Shown here piece after piece: positions 45,567-52,750 of a stretch of 64,000 bases of DNA. The notes beneath the pieces were generated by a model. That model made no database searches and was not told where the DNA came from. It worked only from the letters and a program-made list of their open reading frames with translations. Numbering within the stretch: the first letter of the stretch is position 1; every line of letters begins with the position of its first letter. A program made the position numbers and the translations under genes. This DNA comes from Pseudomonadota bacterium (GTDB lineage: Bacteria > Pseudomonadota > Alphaproteobacteria > Rhizobiales > Devosiaceae), in assembly GCA_023388175.1 (NCBI GenBank), contig JAEWGT010000011.1, forward strand, positions 558,001 through 622,000. Reading direction: 5' to 3'.

Positions 45567-46393
45567 CAGATGGCCTCCATCTCCAGCACATCGATATCGA
45601 CGCTCGGACCAAAGAGCTTGGGCAGGGAGCGGAGCACGGAAGCCGGCCCGGGACCTGCAATCAAGGCGACGGGGCTATCGGTTTGAATACGGCGAGTGAC
45701 ATCGATGAATGCCACTCGACCGACGATCATCCGGTGCAAAAGGTTGACCGCGTCGCATGGTTGATAGAGGCCGTTGGCTGCTAGGGTTTCGATGGCCTTG
45801 CCGAACGCAAGCGTGCCACCTTCGCGCTCTGCGGCTTCCATGAAGCGCAACCGATCTGCGCTGGTGACGCGACGCTTGTTATGGAGGCTGATCATGCGAG
45901 CATTGGGCCACAACGGCCGGATTTCCAAGTCCTTGTCCTGGGACAGACGGAGAAAGGCCCAGCCAAGCGTTGCGTATACCTGTTCGGCATAGTCGAGCTT
46001 GTCGGCGTAGGCTGACGAACGCTTGAACTGATGCTGCGTCTGCTTGGTCTCGATGACCTCGATCGTGCCGTCATCGCGTTGACGGATAGCGTCCGGAAAA
46101 TAAATGAGAGGCTTCGAGCGATTGCTCATGAAGATCTCAAGCCTGTGGGGCTGATGCTGATAGTCCACAATGCGGGGGTCGGCCTCGCAAATCCTGACAT
46201 GCATGCGTTCGTGCTGGGCTTCGCACGGCATGCTGAATCCTGCCTTTACAGAAGGGAAGACGCTGGTAGCGCGAATAGAGCCGTGACCTACGATGGTGCG
46301 GAAAGCACCGCCGGACGGCGACATGACGATGCGGGCGGAAGTATGCGGCAGACGAACCGAATGTTGGAAAGCGTCTCTGTTGTTCACGTACAC
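45566..46393 (-). CDS. tnsA: TnsA-like endonuclease
   Basis: 275 residues from a GTG start. A PD-(D/E)XK-type nuclease core is visible: Asp101 in YFPDAI and Glu115-x-Lys117 in VIETKQ, with a candidate first acidic residue in CEAQHERMH. A C-terminal helical/winged region follows (GKAIETLAANGLYQPCDAVNLLHRM). TnsA cleaves the 5' ends of the element so that, with TnsB, transposition is cut-and-paste. First gene of the minus-strand operon tnsA-tnsB-tnsC-tniQ. Confidence 0.88.
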   Translation of the reverse strand: MYVNNRDAFQHSVRLPHTSARIVMSPSGGAFRTIVGHGSIRATSVFPSVKAGFSMPCEAQHERMHVRICEADPRIVDYQHQPHRLEIFMSNRSKPLIYFPDAIRQRDDGTIEVIETKQTQHQFKRSSAYADKLDYAEQVYATLGWAFLRLSQDKDLEIRPLWPNARMISLHNKRRVTSADRLRFMEAAEREGGTLAFGKAIETLAANGLYQPCDAVNLLHRMIVGRVAFIDVTRRIQTDSPVALIAGPGPASVLRSLPKLFGPSVDIDVLEMEAI

Positions 46394-46473
46394 GGAATTA
46401 CTCCGCAGATTGACGGTACAGCCTTGGGGCTGCTCCGATCCTGACGAGGTGCGAGGTGACAGAAAAAGGGCGA

Positions 46474-46929
46474 TCAGAGCGTCTTAGCGGCGACCGATGG
46501 ACTGGCGGTCTCAATGAGGAGACGCTCGGCCCAGCTACGCATCGCCGGCTTTGCGGAGGGCGGTGCTATGGTGATCGCCGCAGCCCCTGGAAGGCCGGCG
46601 CAGAGCGTCGCTGGATCAAGGAAATCGCAGTTGATCGACACCTCGTCCACACCAGCGCCCTTCAACTCCATCGCGGTCTTGATCGCCCGGATGGTGTTTT
46701 TGGCGATGAGTCCTTTCGACGTGATGACCGTAGAGAGGAGCGAGCGGGTTGTCGTGTCCATGACGGCCACGAGATAAGGCCGTGAACCGTGCGCCATGCC
46801 ATCGATACGACAGCAATCGACGAGCAAGTTGCAGCCGGCCTTTCCGGCGGACGAGTCGTGATAGAGAGAACTGCTCCGGAGCATGGTGGCCTGGCTGGGG
46901 GCGAGTGCTTCAGAGGTGCGCTTGGGCAT
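46474..46929 (-). CDS. Small integrase-core-like protein of unknown function
   Basis: 151 residues. The stretch NLLVDCCRIDGMAHGSRPYL followed by VAVMDTTTRSLLSTVIT parallels the TnsB core (IDHT then AIDVFSRCIVGF), and DEVSINCDF lies where the second catalytic Asp would be (Asp38 and Asp102 here). No clear catalytic glutamate follows and all N- and C-terminal transposase domains are missing. It could be a remnant of an older transposase or a free-standing RNase-H-fold protein in use by the element. It lies just upstream of tnsA, back to back with the candidate RNA gene at 46994. Confidence 0.5.
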   Translation of the reverse strand: MPKRTSEALAPSQATMLRSSSLYHDSSAGKAGCNLLVDCCRIDGMAHGSRPYLVAVMDTTTRSLLSTVITSKGLIAKNTIRAIKTAMELKGAGVDEVSINCDFLDPATLCAGLPGAAAITIAPPSAKPAMRSWAERLLIETASPSVAAKTL

Positions 46930-46958
46930 GATTTCTCCTTTTCACGCCCGGAGAAAGC

Positions 46959-46987
46959 TTGACGTTTGGTTGCGTCCAGCAGATACT
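46959..46987 (+). promoter_or_regulatory. Sigma70-type promoter of the candidate structured RNA
   Basis: TTGACG, a 17-base spacer and GATACT, close to consensus with ideal spacing. The predicted start is near 46992-46995, immediately before the first of six hairpins, and no coding frame with a ribosome-binding site follows. Confidence 0.55.
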
Positions 46988-46993
46988 CCAAAG

Positions 46994-47242
46994 CGTGGAT
47001 GCGGCTGCGAAGCCGGTTTCCATGGCAATGGGCCCTTGGGTCCATTGGTCTCAATCGGCTTTCGCCGGCTTGTGTGGGCCGCGAGGCCTGTCGGATGCGC
47101 GGATCGGCTGTGAAGCCGGTTAGCAATGGGCCGAAAGGTCCATTACCGTGCTTGGACGACGAACCCCGTGCTTGCAGGCTTTTGGGGGAGCGTCGTTGAT
47201 TGTTCAAACGCCCTGGAGAAATCCGGGGCGTTTTTATTTTTT
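46994..47242 (+). ncRNA. Candidate structured noncoding RNA, about 250 nt
   Basis: A plus-strand transcript bounded by a good sigma70 promoter and an intrinsic terminator. Hairpins in order: CGGCT-GCGA-AGCCG (47002-47015); a 10-bp stem with one wobble (47026-47047); CGGC-TTTC-GCCG (47056-47067); GGCC-GCGA-GGCC (47077-47088); CGGCT-GTGA-AGCCG (47105-47118); and AATGGGCC-GAAA-GGTCCATT (47125-47144). Four of the loops are GNRA tetraloops. Hairpins 1-2 and 5-6 form a duplicated module with compensating or loop-only changes. It matches no RNA family I recognise. It sits in the gap between the integrase-like gene and the FtsH-like operon. Confidence 0.55.
47206..47242 (+). terminator. Intrinsic terminator of the candidate RNA
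   Basis: Stem AAACGCCC/GGGCGTTT, a T-G wobble, then GGA/TCC closing a GAAA loop, followed by TTTTTATTTTTT. A textbook Rho-independent terminator on the plus strand, with no plus-strand protein gene upstream, so it must end a noncoding transcript or a very short one. Confidence 0.85.
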
Positions 47243-47594
47243 GGTATCGTGTCAGAGCTAAGCTCTTTCCGATCCGTCTCCATCTTCACCGAAAATACCC
47301 GGGTTTGAAAAGACCCCCAGAGCATTTTTCTGCCAGGCAGAGGGGAGTAATGATCGAGTCCAGACTCCACCTTATTCGCGTTTCTTAAACCATTACGTTA
47401 AGAAGAAGTGAGGTCGGTGTGCTGAACTGTCGAATGGAGACTCGACCGTCCTCGTCGGGCCTGTTGACGCATCGAGCACATTGACGAGGATAAAAGCGCT
47501 CATTTGCCGCTCCAATGTTGACACCGTGAAAAATGATGATTCGGGAACCTCAGTCATTACCGTCGACAGGTTATTTTGTTGCAAAATTATCACG
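47243..47594. other. AT-richer intergenic region
   Basis: About 350 bases with no supported gene, clearly less GC-rich than its surroundings. It contains a small perfect dyad, AGAGCT-A-AGCTCT, just after the terminator, and a hairpin TTCTTAA/TTAAGAA near 47385-47405. It lies downstream of the minus-strand FtsH-like operon, so it may hold that operon's 3' end. Confidence 0.35.
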
Positions 47595-49562
47595 CTACGG
47601 ACCATTTTGGGGATGCTGCTGAGCCGGGGAATACGGTGTTTCCACCTGATGTTGGCTGCCGATCATGGCCAGAATTTCCTCCCGGTGAACCGTTTTCCTG
47701 GTCAACAATGTATCGGAGAGCATGTTGAGAGATGCTCGATTCGCCCCGAGAGTTTCCAATGCGCGATCTGCCAGGGTGGCTAGCCGAGCCTCCACGGCAT
47801 GGCAGGCAATGGGATCACGCATGAGGTGAAACATCACCTCACCTGGTTCGCAGCGCCACCGTGGACCCCCGGGAAACAGTCCAAGAGTCAAGTAAGCAAC
47901 GGCCAACGTCCGGACCGCTAGCGCGAGATCGCTCGAGGAGGAACCCCCCGAGCCAGAACTCGGTGATCCGAAAATCAGAATCTCGGCAGCCCGTCCGGCC
48001 AGGAGCATTTCGACGCGATTCTCAAGCTCAACAGCCGTTTCGAGTTGATTATCAGGTGTGGTCAACTGGGTGTGGCCACCACTGTTGATGTCAGCACCTC
48101 CGGGCTCGATCGTAACCATCGTCAAGCTCGTGGGCATGTGCAGCGCCGCGAGAAGAGCATGCCCAGACTCGTGAACGGCAATACGTCGAGCCAGATCTGG
48201 CGGTCTTTCCCGGTCCGGGATCAGAATAGACTTGAGGTCCTCGAGTGAAATCTCTCTTGCGGCTCGGCGGGCACGCCGGCGTGCGCTGCGAACCAGATCC
48301 ATGATGTCTGCGCCGGTCATCGAGCGACTGGCACAGATGGCAGAAACCTCACCGAGATCTGCGTCAGGAAGAGCCGGTCCCAAGTGATGGCGAAGGATGC
48401 GCGAGGCTCCATTCGCGCTTGGTGGTCCTAAGTAAACTGCCCTTTCCAAACGCCCGTTCCGCAAGATGGCAGGCGAAATCGCGTGCAGGCGGTTCGTCGC
48501 TCCGACGACGATGACGCCGGCTCTGTCGCCAACTGCACCGTCCAGGGCGATCAGGAAGTCAGCGACCACAGGCGACCAGTAGTCGCGATTCTTGGCGTCA
48601 GTAGCATCGAGATTGGGTACCTGGTCCAGCTCGTCTAGGAAAAGCAGACAAGGGGCGGCACTTCGAGCTCGCTCGAACAGGTCGCGCTGGGCGCGAATGA
48701 CGGTATCAAGGTATCCGGTGGTACTGGCGAAAAGTTCGGCAATGCTGCCGATGATGACTGGAACACCGAGGAATTGTCCCAAAGACCGGGCGTATGTGGT
48801 CTTGCCTGTTCCAGGCGGACCGTGCAGCACGATGCCCCGATCCACGTCTGCCCAGCCGATTTTGCCGGCGGCGACGTCTGCCAGATCGATCTTGAGATCC
48901 TTCGCCCAAAGTTGAGCATCCCCGAATTCGACAGCATCTTCCATTGACGGCAAGACTTCGCCCTCACGAGCCATGCCAGTCTTATTAGCGATCGCTTGGC
49001 TCAATTTCTCCACCGCTAAGGTGGCAGTGGCCCCCAAAGTAAACGCCGAACAGATCTCGTCGAAATCGAGGACACCGACGTTGAGGGTGTCTAGATGGCG
49101 GGGAATCTGACCTGTGCAGATGCTTTTCATGAAAGCACGCAGGAGCGCCGCGCCAGGTGCCGGGATGGTCACCGTCATGGATGCTACCGTTCTCAGCAGT
49201 GGTGGAAGCGATCCGTGAGTCACGGCCACGCCAACCATGATATGATTGACCTCGATGTGGTGTTTGACGGCCTTGCGGTCATCTTTGCTGGACTTCGCCG
49301 TACCTGGGTAAACGGGATGCACCTTGTCGTCCAGTTGGGCAAGCGCTTCACCGATAGGCTCCTGCCACTCCATGGAGGGCACGATGACCACCAAGTGACC
49401 GCTGTCTCCCTTCGCGAGCGCGTTCCGGACCTGCTTCGGAAGGCTGCGCTCCACTGCGAGGTCGGCCAAACGTTCTTGAACTGTGCGTTCGTCCTTCGCC
49501 TGCTTGATTGTCCTCATCTCATCGAACTCCTCGAAGAACAGTAGATCGTCGAGCTTACCCAT
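47595..49562 (-). CDS. Soluble AAA+ ATPase with M41 (FtsH-like) zinc protease domain
   Basis: 655 residues from the ATG at 49562. An N-terminal region of about 235 residues is unlike FtsH and shows no transmembrane helix. The AAA+ domain follows, with Walker A GPPGTGKT at 248-255, Walker B LLFLDELD at 306-313 and ATNRL...GRLER with a candidate arginine finger. The M41 peptidase domain has the zinc motif HESGH at 464-468 and the third ligand in SSSSDL (Asp545), so it looks active. Membrane FtsH degrades proteins at the inner membrane; this soluble version is probably a cytoplasmic protease with its own adaptor-like N-terminus. Last gene of a minus-strand operon of unknown genes; its start overlaps the previous stop (ATGGGTAA). 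Confidence 0.8.
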   Translation of the reverse strand: MGKLDDLLFFEEFDEMRTIKQAKDERTVQERLADLAVERSLPKQVRNALAKGDSGHLVVIVPSMEWQEPIGEALAQLDDKVHPVYPGTAKSSKDDRKAVKHHIEVNHIMVGVAVTHGSLPPLLRTVASMTVTIPAPGAALLRAFMKSICTGQIPRHLDTLNVGVLDFDEICSAFTLGATATLAVEKLSQAIANKTGMAREGEVLPSMEDAVEFGDAQLWAKDLKIDLADVAAGKIGWADVDRGIVLHGPPGTGKTTYARSLGQFLGVPVIIGSIAELFASTTGYLDTVIRAQRDLFERARSAAPCLLFLDELDQVPNLDATDAKNRDYWSPVVADFLIALDGAVGDRAGVIVVGATNRLHAISPAILRNGRLERAVYLGPPSANGASRILRHHLGPALPDADLGEVSAICASRSMTGADIMDLVRSARRRARRAAREISLEDLKSILIPDRERPPDLARRIAVHESGHALLAALHMPTSLTMVTIEPGGADINSGGHTQLTTPDNQLETAVELENRVEMLLAGRAAEILIFGSPSSGSGGSSSSDLALAVRTLAVAYLTLGLFPGGPRWRCEPGEVMFHLMRDPIACHAVEARLATLADRALETLGANRASLNMLSDTLLTRKTVHREEILAMIGSQHQVETPYSPAQQHPQNGP

Positions 49563-49896
49563 GCTGCTTCCCTTCGGACCGACGGGGCTCAAGGCGGTAA
49601 TATCGATTCAGCGTCCTCGCCCAGTTCTTGCCTTTGTCGATCGCGAAAACCTCCGAAGTCATGGCCGGCCTGAAGTCTGGTATCCGGGGGTGCCCCTCGA
49701 CGGTACCGACAAGGGCAAAGCATGATCGCGACATCACTCCCCACTCCCGCAAAACCGGTGCATCGGACAGATCTGCAGCAGCGGGGAAACTACCGGACGC
49801 GAGGCGGCGAAGGTCTGCTGCAAGCGCCTCGAGGCGATCGGCGGTGCTGAGAGGGTCGGCACCAATGAAGTCCACAGCGTTATGGCGACGAGTCAT
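49555..49896 (-). CDS. Hypothetical protein, FtsH-like operon
   Basis: 113 residues, not recognised. A helical N-terminal half (STADRLEALAADLRRLASG) precedes a short domain with EWGVMSRSCFALVGTVEGHP and a basic tail (ARTLNRYYRLEPRRSEGK). It overlaps the protease gene by eight bases and its upstream neighbour by four bases, which indicates coordinated synthesis with the protease, as an adaptor, substrate or partner. Confidence 0.6.
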   Translation of the reverse strand: MTRRHNAVDFIGADPLSTADRLEALAADLRRLASGSFPAAADLSDAPVLREWGVMSRSCFALVGTVEGHPRIPDFRPAMTSEVFAIDKGKNWARTLNRYYRLEPRRSEGKQHG

Positions 49897-50504
49897 AGCG
49901 GCTGCACCAGATGCACCTCGGTGCTGGGAAGAATGCGCTTGTTGAGGTCGACATAGAGCCCCCCTTCAATCACCAGCGCCATGATGGCTGCAACGGGCTC
50001 GTCGCCTCTCACCATTGCGGCAAGATCCAACAGGGGGGCGCTGCCACCGTTGTCGAGGAGGAGAGCGAGGATCTTCATGCGATCCGTCAGGCCAATTTCA
50101 GCCCCTGCCGCACCGGCGATCATCAAAGAGTTGCTCAACCGGGGCTCGCGCCGGATGAACGCTTCCGGCACCAAGACCACGGTGTGCCCAGCAAGCGCTG
50201 CCAATGCCTTGAGCTCGAGGAAGCCGCCCTTGCGGTCCCCACGCCACGCTGAGTTGCAAACGCAAGCGAGATGGATAACACGCCCAGAATAATCTACTTT
50301 GACGGTTGTGAAGTCATCGGGGCCGATCATGAGGTCGTCGGCCAGCTCGTCCAAGGCATCATCGTCGGCCAGACGCTTGATAGAAGGGTGCACCAACACC
50401 AGGGTTTCAACGGCATGGCGGAGGGTGCGACGGCGGCATTGAGTGGGCGCGGCTTGAAAACCGGCAAAGCTGGTTGGAGGACGAGTGACATCGACATCGA
50501 GCAT
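49893..50504 (-). CDS. Hypothetical protein, FtsH-like operon
   Basis: 203 residues, not recognised. A mixed alpha/beta region covers the first 130 or so residues (DDFTTVKVDYSGRVIHLACV, then FLELKALAALAGHTVVLVPE). A C-terminal helical part (RMKILALLLDNGGSAPLLDL, then AAMVRGDEPVAAIMALVIEG) has the look of a winged helix and resembles in layout the C-terminus of the TnsA in this window. A TnsA- or nuclease-like origin is possible but cannot be shown by eye. Overlaps the next gene by four bases. Confidence 0.6.
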   Translation of the reverse strand: MLDVDVTRPPTSFAGFQAAPTQCRRRTLRHAVETLVLVHPSIKRLADDDALDELADDLMIGPDDFTTVKVDYSGRVIHLACVCNSAWRGDRKGGFLELKALAALAGHTVVLVPEAFIRREPRLSNSLMIAGAAGAEIGLTDRMKILALLLDNGGSAPLLDLAAMVRGDEPVAAIMALVIEGGLYVDLNKRILPSTEVHLVQPL

Positions 50505-50570
50505 GTTGGTACTCCATGAGAAATTGGGAATAGTGAAGTGGGAACGATGTAGTGGGGGCTGGACCCGCTT

Positions 50571-50801
50571 CTACGGATCAGACTCGAGCGATATTTCGTA
50601 CGGCAACCCATAGGCCTGGAGCATGTACCCGAGGTCTCTGACTCCAAACGTCGAGGGGTCCAGGCCCGGCGGAAGCAGAATGATATTGCGGCCGAGCTTC
50701 CCGGTGGTGATCGTTAGTTCGTCACGTGCGAAACCCGCTCGATAGATCAACTGCGACAACAATGTTTGCACGTCTTGGGCCGAAGGCTTTGACATGGGCA
50801 T
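50571..50801 (-). CDS. Small hypothetical protein, FtsH-like operon
   Basis: 76 residues from the ATG at 50801; the frame is open further upstream but overlaps the previous gene. It contains QDVQTLLSQLIYRAGFARDE, TGKLGRNIILLPPGLDPSTF and a C-terminal AYGLPYEISLESDP. It is a compact soluble domain that I do not recognise. It is preceded by GCGGAGATGCCCC, which offers a fair ribosome-binding site. Confidence 0.5.
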   Translation of the reverse strand: MPMSKPSAQDVQTLLSQLIYRAGFARDELTITTGKLGRNIILLPPGLDPSTFGVRDLGYMLQAYGLPYEISLESDP

Positions 50802-50860
50802 GGGGCATCTCCGCTGGAAAAAATACAGCCGGTGAAAAGAAGCAATGAAGGTGCAGTCTG

Positions 50861-51379
50861 CTAAGGCAAACAGTCGGTGCCGGTCAGCAATTGCATGGCG
50901 CGGCATCCAACAGGATCACCGATATGCCGGCTGCAGCAGGCATGGTCGACGCCCATCCGCACCGGATCGCGGATCAACTCGATCAGCATACGTGCCCGTT
51001 CTCGGCCGGCATCGCGTCGAGCGAGCATGGTGATGGCGCGTTGTGGAAGGAGGACGCACGGCCGACCGCACTTCTCCATGGACCCCTTCAGCGACAGAAG
51101 GAGCTTCATGGTGTCAGGACGGAACCAGTGCCTGGAGGGAACGCCGACCAGGGTCACCGGCCGTTCGTCGACCATGGCCTGGCAGGTCGCCAACGAGGCA
51201 GCCTCCAACCCCAAGGACACGGCGAAATGGGTGACGAGGGGATCCGAGCCGATCACGGCCACTTCGTCCAGCCGGGAGAGCGAGTCGAACAGGATGGAGG
51301 AAAGTTTCCGCCGGGTATCCCGGTGGCGCAGCGTACGTGATTTCGGTTTAAGGTCTTGGGAACGCACGAACAAAGACAC
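50861..51379 (-). CDS. Hypothetical protein, first gene of the FtsH-like operon
   Basis: 172 residues from the GTG at 51379, which has a GGGAGAG ribosome-binding site; a TTG at 51400 is the alternative. A basic N-terminus (KPKSRTLRHRDTRRKLSSIL) is followed by an alpha/beta segment (VAVIGSDPLVTHFAVSLGLE, VTLVGVPSRHWFRPDTMK) and a C-terminus with three cysteines and a histidine (VDHACCSRHIGDPVGC), a possible metal site. The helical alternation in VTLVGVPSRHW resembles the alpha/beta part of the 203-residue protein downstream. Function unknown. Confidence 0.5.
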   Translation of the reverse strand: MSLFVRSQDLKPKSRTLRHRDTRRKLSSILFDSLSRLDEVAVIGSDPLVTHFAVSLGLEAASLATCQAMVDERPVTLVGVPSRHWFRPDTMKLLLSLKGSMEKCGRPCVLLPQRAITMLARRDAGRERARMLIELIRDPVRMGVDHACCSRHIGDPVGCRAMQLLTGTDCLP

Positions 51380-51505
51380 AGGTTCTCTCCCTGCATGCAA
51401 CGAACAGGCCGAACACGATGATTATTCAGGACGTCGTGCGGACTATGCACGCGGGGGAAGGTCTTGTTGCAGTGCCTGATCGATGGGCACCTGCGGCTTC
51501 CAATG

Positions 51506-51540
51506 CTCTAGTCACTATAGATATCTGCGGCGGGAGTCAA
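51506..51540 (-). promoter_or_regulatory. Promoter with PbrR/CadR-like operator before the FtsH-like operon
   Basis: On the minus strand TTGACT (51540-51535) is followed after 17 bases by TAGTGA, and the -10 region is covered by CTATAGTGACTAGAG (51520-51506). That 15-mer differs by one base from the operator of the HMA gene at 52262-52276 and closely resembles known PbrR/CadR operators. The MerR-type 19-base spacer geometry is absent here, so the site could be bound as a repressor site or be a relic. Confidence 0.4.
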
Positions 51541-51618
51541 GCCCTGATGTACATTTTGTGCAACGAGCGGCAATTGCGTTAAGTTTCGGTTGTCATCGGA
51601 TCGATTCGGAACGGCGTC

Positions 51619-51864
51619 TTGAGCGAACAGCAGAATTGGCCAACTCCCGCCCAGATCCGGGCGGGACGAGCCCTCCTCGACTGGAGCCAGCAGGAGCTTG
51701 CGGGCCACAGCGGCATCGGTCGCCGGACAGTGGCGGCCTACGAGAACGGTGGCGACAGGGTGATGCCTACCAGCGTCGTGGCCATGAAAGAGGCCTTGGA
51801 GCGTGCCGGCGTCAGGTTTAGTGGCGAAGACGAACCCGAAGGCGTGCATCGGGTCCTCCGCTAG
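51619..51864 (+). CDS. XRE family helix-turn-helix regulator
   Basis: 81 residues from a TTG start. A single Cro/CI-type helix-turn-helix fills the protein (TPAQIRAGRALLDWSQQELA then GHSGIGRRTVAAYENGG), with a short tail AGVRFSGEDEPEGVHRVLR common to small phage- or island-borne XRE proteins. It is divergent from the FtsH-like operon, so it is the natural candidate regulator of that operon. Confidence 0.82.
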   Translation: MSEQQNWPTPAQIRAGRALLDWSQQELAGHSGIGRRTVAAYENGGDRVMPTSVVAMKEALERAGVRFSGEDEPEGVHRVLR

Positions 51865-51909
51865 CCGTGAGGTTCCCGATCGTGCCGTGAGGTGACGCTG
51901 GGAAGGGTG

Positions 51910-52218
51910 TTATCCCTCGCCGATGATGCGGCGAACCTTGGCCAACTTGACGTCGAAGCCTTCCTCGGCAGCAAGGGTGCCGAAGAACCGTCTATCGGCA
52001 TCGACCAGCTGGATGGAGGCTTGGTTGGAGACACGTCGGGCAAGATCGGCGAGATCGGCGCCGTCTGAGTGCTTCACCGACATGGTGCCCGAAACGACGG
52101 AGACGGATACGTCCTCGACTCCTTGAATGCGACGTGCGGCGGTATCCACTTTTGAAGCACAGCTGGCGCAATCCATACCGTCCACCTTGAAGCGTGTGGT
52201 TCCAATCCTTGCCTCCAT
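51910..52218 (-). CDS. Heavy-metal-associated (HMA) domain protein
   Basis: 102 residues from the ATG at 52218, which has AAGGAG nine bases upstream. The HMA fold contains the metal motif in VDGMDCASCASKVDTAARRI (CxxC). After the 65-residue HMA domain comes a helical tail of about 35 residues (AAEEGFDVKLAKVRRIIGEG). It is a soluble metallochaperone-like protein for Zn, Cd, Pb or Cu. An upstream ATG at 52257 lies inside the -10 region of its own MerR-type promoter, so the shorter form is right. Confidence 0.8.
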   Translation of the reverse strand: MEARIGTTRFKVDGMDCASCASKVDTAARRIQGVEDVSVSVVSGTMSVKHSDGADLADLARRVSNQASIQLVDADRRFFGTLAAEEGFDVKLAKVRRIIGEG

Positions 52219-52247
52219 CGGCAGCGACTCCTTGAATTCTCCATCAT

Positions 52248-52282
52248 TGCCGTACATCCTCCAGTCACTATAGGAGCAAGCG
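52248..52282 (-). promoter_or_regulatory. CadR/PbrR-type MerR promoter of the HMA gene
   Basis: On the minus strand TTGCTC, a 19-base spacer beginning CTATAGTGACTGGAG, then TACGGC. The over-long 19-base spacer with the operator between -35 and -10 is the hallmark of promoters activated by DNA distortion by MerR proteins. Nearly the same element is at 55398-55430. A MerR gene lies divergently at 52286. Confidence 0.7.
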
Positions 52283-52285
52283 GAA

Positions 52286-52717
52286 ATGAGTCACGGCATC
52301 GCGATCGGGAAAGTTTCAGAGGCAACGGGGGTCAAGATCCCCACCATCCGGTACTACGAGCAGATCGGGTTGCTGCCGGCTCCGCCGCGCACCGAAGGGA
52401 ACCGCCGCACCTACCACCACAAGGATGCCGAGCGCCTGACCTTCATCCGGCATTCCCGTGAGCTGGGCTTCGAGATCGACCAGATCAGAACGCTCCTCGA
52501 CCTGCAGGATCGTCCAGATCAGTCATGTGCCGACGCCGACACCATCGCCAGGGCTCGTCTGGTTGAAGTGAAGGACAAGATCGCCAGCCTCAAGGCTCTC
52601 GAGGCCGAACTGGAGCGCATGGTCGAGGGCTGTTCGCATGGTCGGGTGGAAAGCTGCCAGGTAATCGAGATCCTAGCCGACCATGGCAAGTGCAAGCACC
52701 ACCAGCACGACGCATGA
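52286..52717 (+). CDS. MerR family metal-responsive regulator (CadR/PbrR-like)
   Basis: 143 residues. The N-terminal MerR winged helix contains KVSEATGVKIPTIRYYEQIG, followed by the dimerisation helix. Metal-site cysteines are Cys81 (QSCADADT), Cys116 and Cys124 (GCSHGRVESCQVI), the three-cysteine pattern of PbrR/CadR/ZntR, with an additional Cys136 and a His-rich tail (CKHHQHDA). It should sense Cd, Pb or Zn and activate the divergent HMA gene. It is a paralogue of the regulator at 54999. Confidence 0.88.
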   Translation: MSHGIAIGKVSEATGVKIPTIRYYEQIGLLPAPPRTEGNRRTYHHKDAERLTFIRHSRELGFEIDQIRTLLDLQDRPDQSCADADTIARARLVEVKDKIASLKALEAELERMVEGCSHGRVESCQVIEILADHGKCKHHQHDA

Positions 52718-52750
52718 TCCGCTTCCTTCAACGCGTGTCCAGAAGCAGCC

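Noticed and set aside
46998..47146. CRISPR-like repeat explanation for the duplicated motif
   Set aside because: There are only two copies, each containing two hairpins, with no regular spacers and no cas genes.
46966..47308. Short plus-strand reading frames across the candidate RNA
   Set aside because: They use weak starts, run through the strong terminator and have no plausible protein features; the hairpin pattern explains the sequence better.
46394..47600. Search for the second Tn7-like end upstream of tnsA
   Set aside because: No inverted copy of the GTAAGAGTGC core could be found by eye there or elsewhere to 64000, so no right end is annotated.
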